Below are positions 63,866 to 64,000 of a stretch of 64,000 bases of DNA, in pieces. Source of the stretch: Beijerinckiaceae bacterium (GTDB taxonomy: Bacteria; Pseudomonadota; Alphaproteobacteria; Rhizobiales; Beijerinckiaceae). Position 1 is the first letter of the stretch. Every line of letters begins with the position of its first letter. The DNA is taken from assembly GCA_947453205.1 (NCBI GenBank), contig CANGFT010000019.1, positions 1 through 64,000 of the forward strand. Reading direction: 5' to 3'. Below the pieces are notes generated by a model. The model ran no database searches. It saw only the letters and a program-made list of their open reading frames with translations, and was not told the origin of the DNA. The position numbers and the translations under genes were made by a program.

Positions 63866-64000
63866 ATACAAGACCGAGCTTCCTCTGTCATGTCGAGGCG
63901 CACGAAGAGTCGCCATCCGTCAATCGGGTCGGCTTTCAGACCTGGACCGATGAAAACCTGCTCGTGGAAAGCGATCATAACGACATCACCTATTACACGA
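63862..64000 (+). CDS. Unrecognised protein, truncated by the window end
   Basis: Begins at ATG 63862, overlapping the previous stop by four bases, and runs to the edge (46 codons visible, MNTRPSFLCHVEAHEESPSV ...). Translational coupling to the cysteine-cluster gene indicates a joint function. Nothing in the visible part identifies a family. Confidence 0.6.
   Translation, partial: MNTRPSFLCHVEAHEESPSVNRVGFQTWTDENLLVESDHNDITYYT

Overview
The window looks like chromosomal DNA of a high-GC alphaproteobacterium, most likely a member of the Hyphomicrobiales (Rhizobiales). The reasons are gene neighbourhoods familiar from that order (hydrolase-cysE-DUF3126; hisI and folE beside an IscU/NifU-like scaffold; a small zinc-finger protein followed by an FAD monooxygenase), an Omp25/31-type porin, and a very large stock of solute-binding proteins. 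No rRNA, phage, transposase or CRISPR array is visible. There is one tRNA, Leu(TAA).

Region 1 (1-26 kb) is mostly housekeeping and is densely packed: cysE, a duplicated-domain DUF3126 protein, a gamma-carbonic anhydrase, a rhomboid protease, hisI, folE, an Fe-S scaffold, a KGG-repeat stress protein, a xanthine-type phosphoribosyltransferase, a sulfatase-fold membrane enzyme, a CinA N-terminal-domain protein, sfsA, two cell-surface sugar genes (FkbM methyltransferase, GT2), a copper module (DUF2946-like, YcnI, CopC-CopD fusion), map-radC, an FAH-family hydrolase and a porin. A Rieske oxygenase and a beta-hydroxyacid dehydrogenase lead into the second region.

Region 2 (24.9-60.7 kb) is an accessory island for uptake and oxidation of small organic compounds. 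It holds four LLM flavin monooxygenases, a TauD/TfdA dioxygenase, SDRs, an enoyl-CoA hydratase, a class III aminotransferase, a second beta-hydroxyacid dehydrogenase, a GST, a MetE-type methyltransferase and a cytochrome c/beta-propeller protein. With the copy at 7.8 kb, the window has seven solute-binding proteins (four TctC/Bug, two NitT/TauT, one TAXI) and no recognisable permease or ATPase for any of them. Many genes here come as paralogous pairs: TctC group A (7.8 and 29.4 kb), TctC group B (38.6 and 51.3 kb), and a hydrolase-LLM cassette (33.8-35.8 and 45.5-47.5 kb).

The most striking element is a two-gene membrane cassette present twice, at 27.2-29.4 kb (+) and 49.0-51.2 kb (-). Each copy has a single-pass membrane protein with four conserved extracytoplasmic cysteines, translationally coupled to a roughly 540-residue ion channel. 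The channel appears to contain two complete voltage-sensor modules (each with an R/K-every-third-residue S4) but only one K+-channel pore. One copy has an SVGYGD filter, the other SVGFGD.

Region 3 (60.8-64 kb) carries a 731-residue RTX-like protein built from seven 81-90-residue composite repeats, followed by a cysteine-cluster (YkgJ-type) protein overlapping an unrecognised gene that runs off the end of the window.
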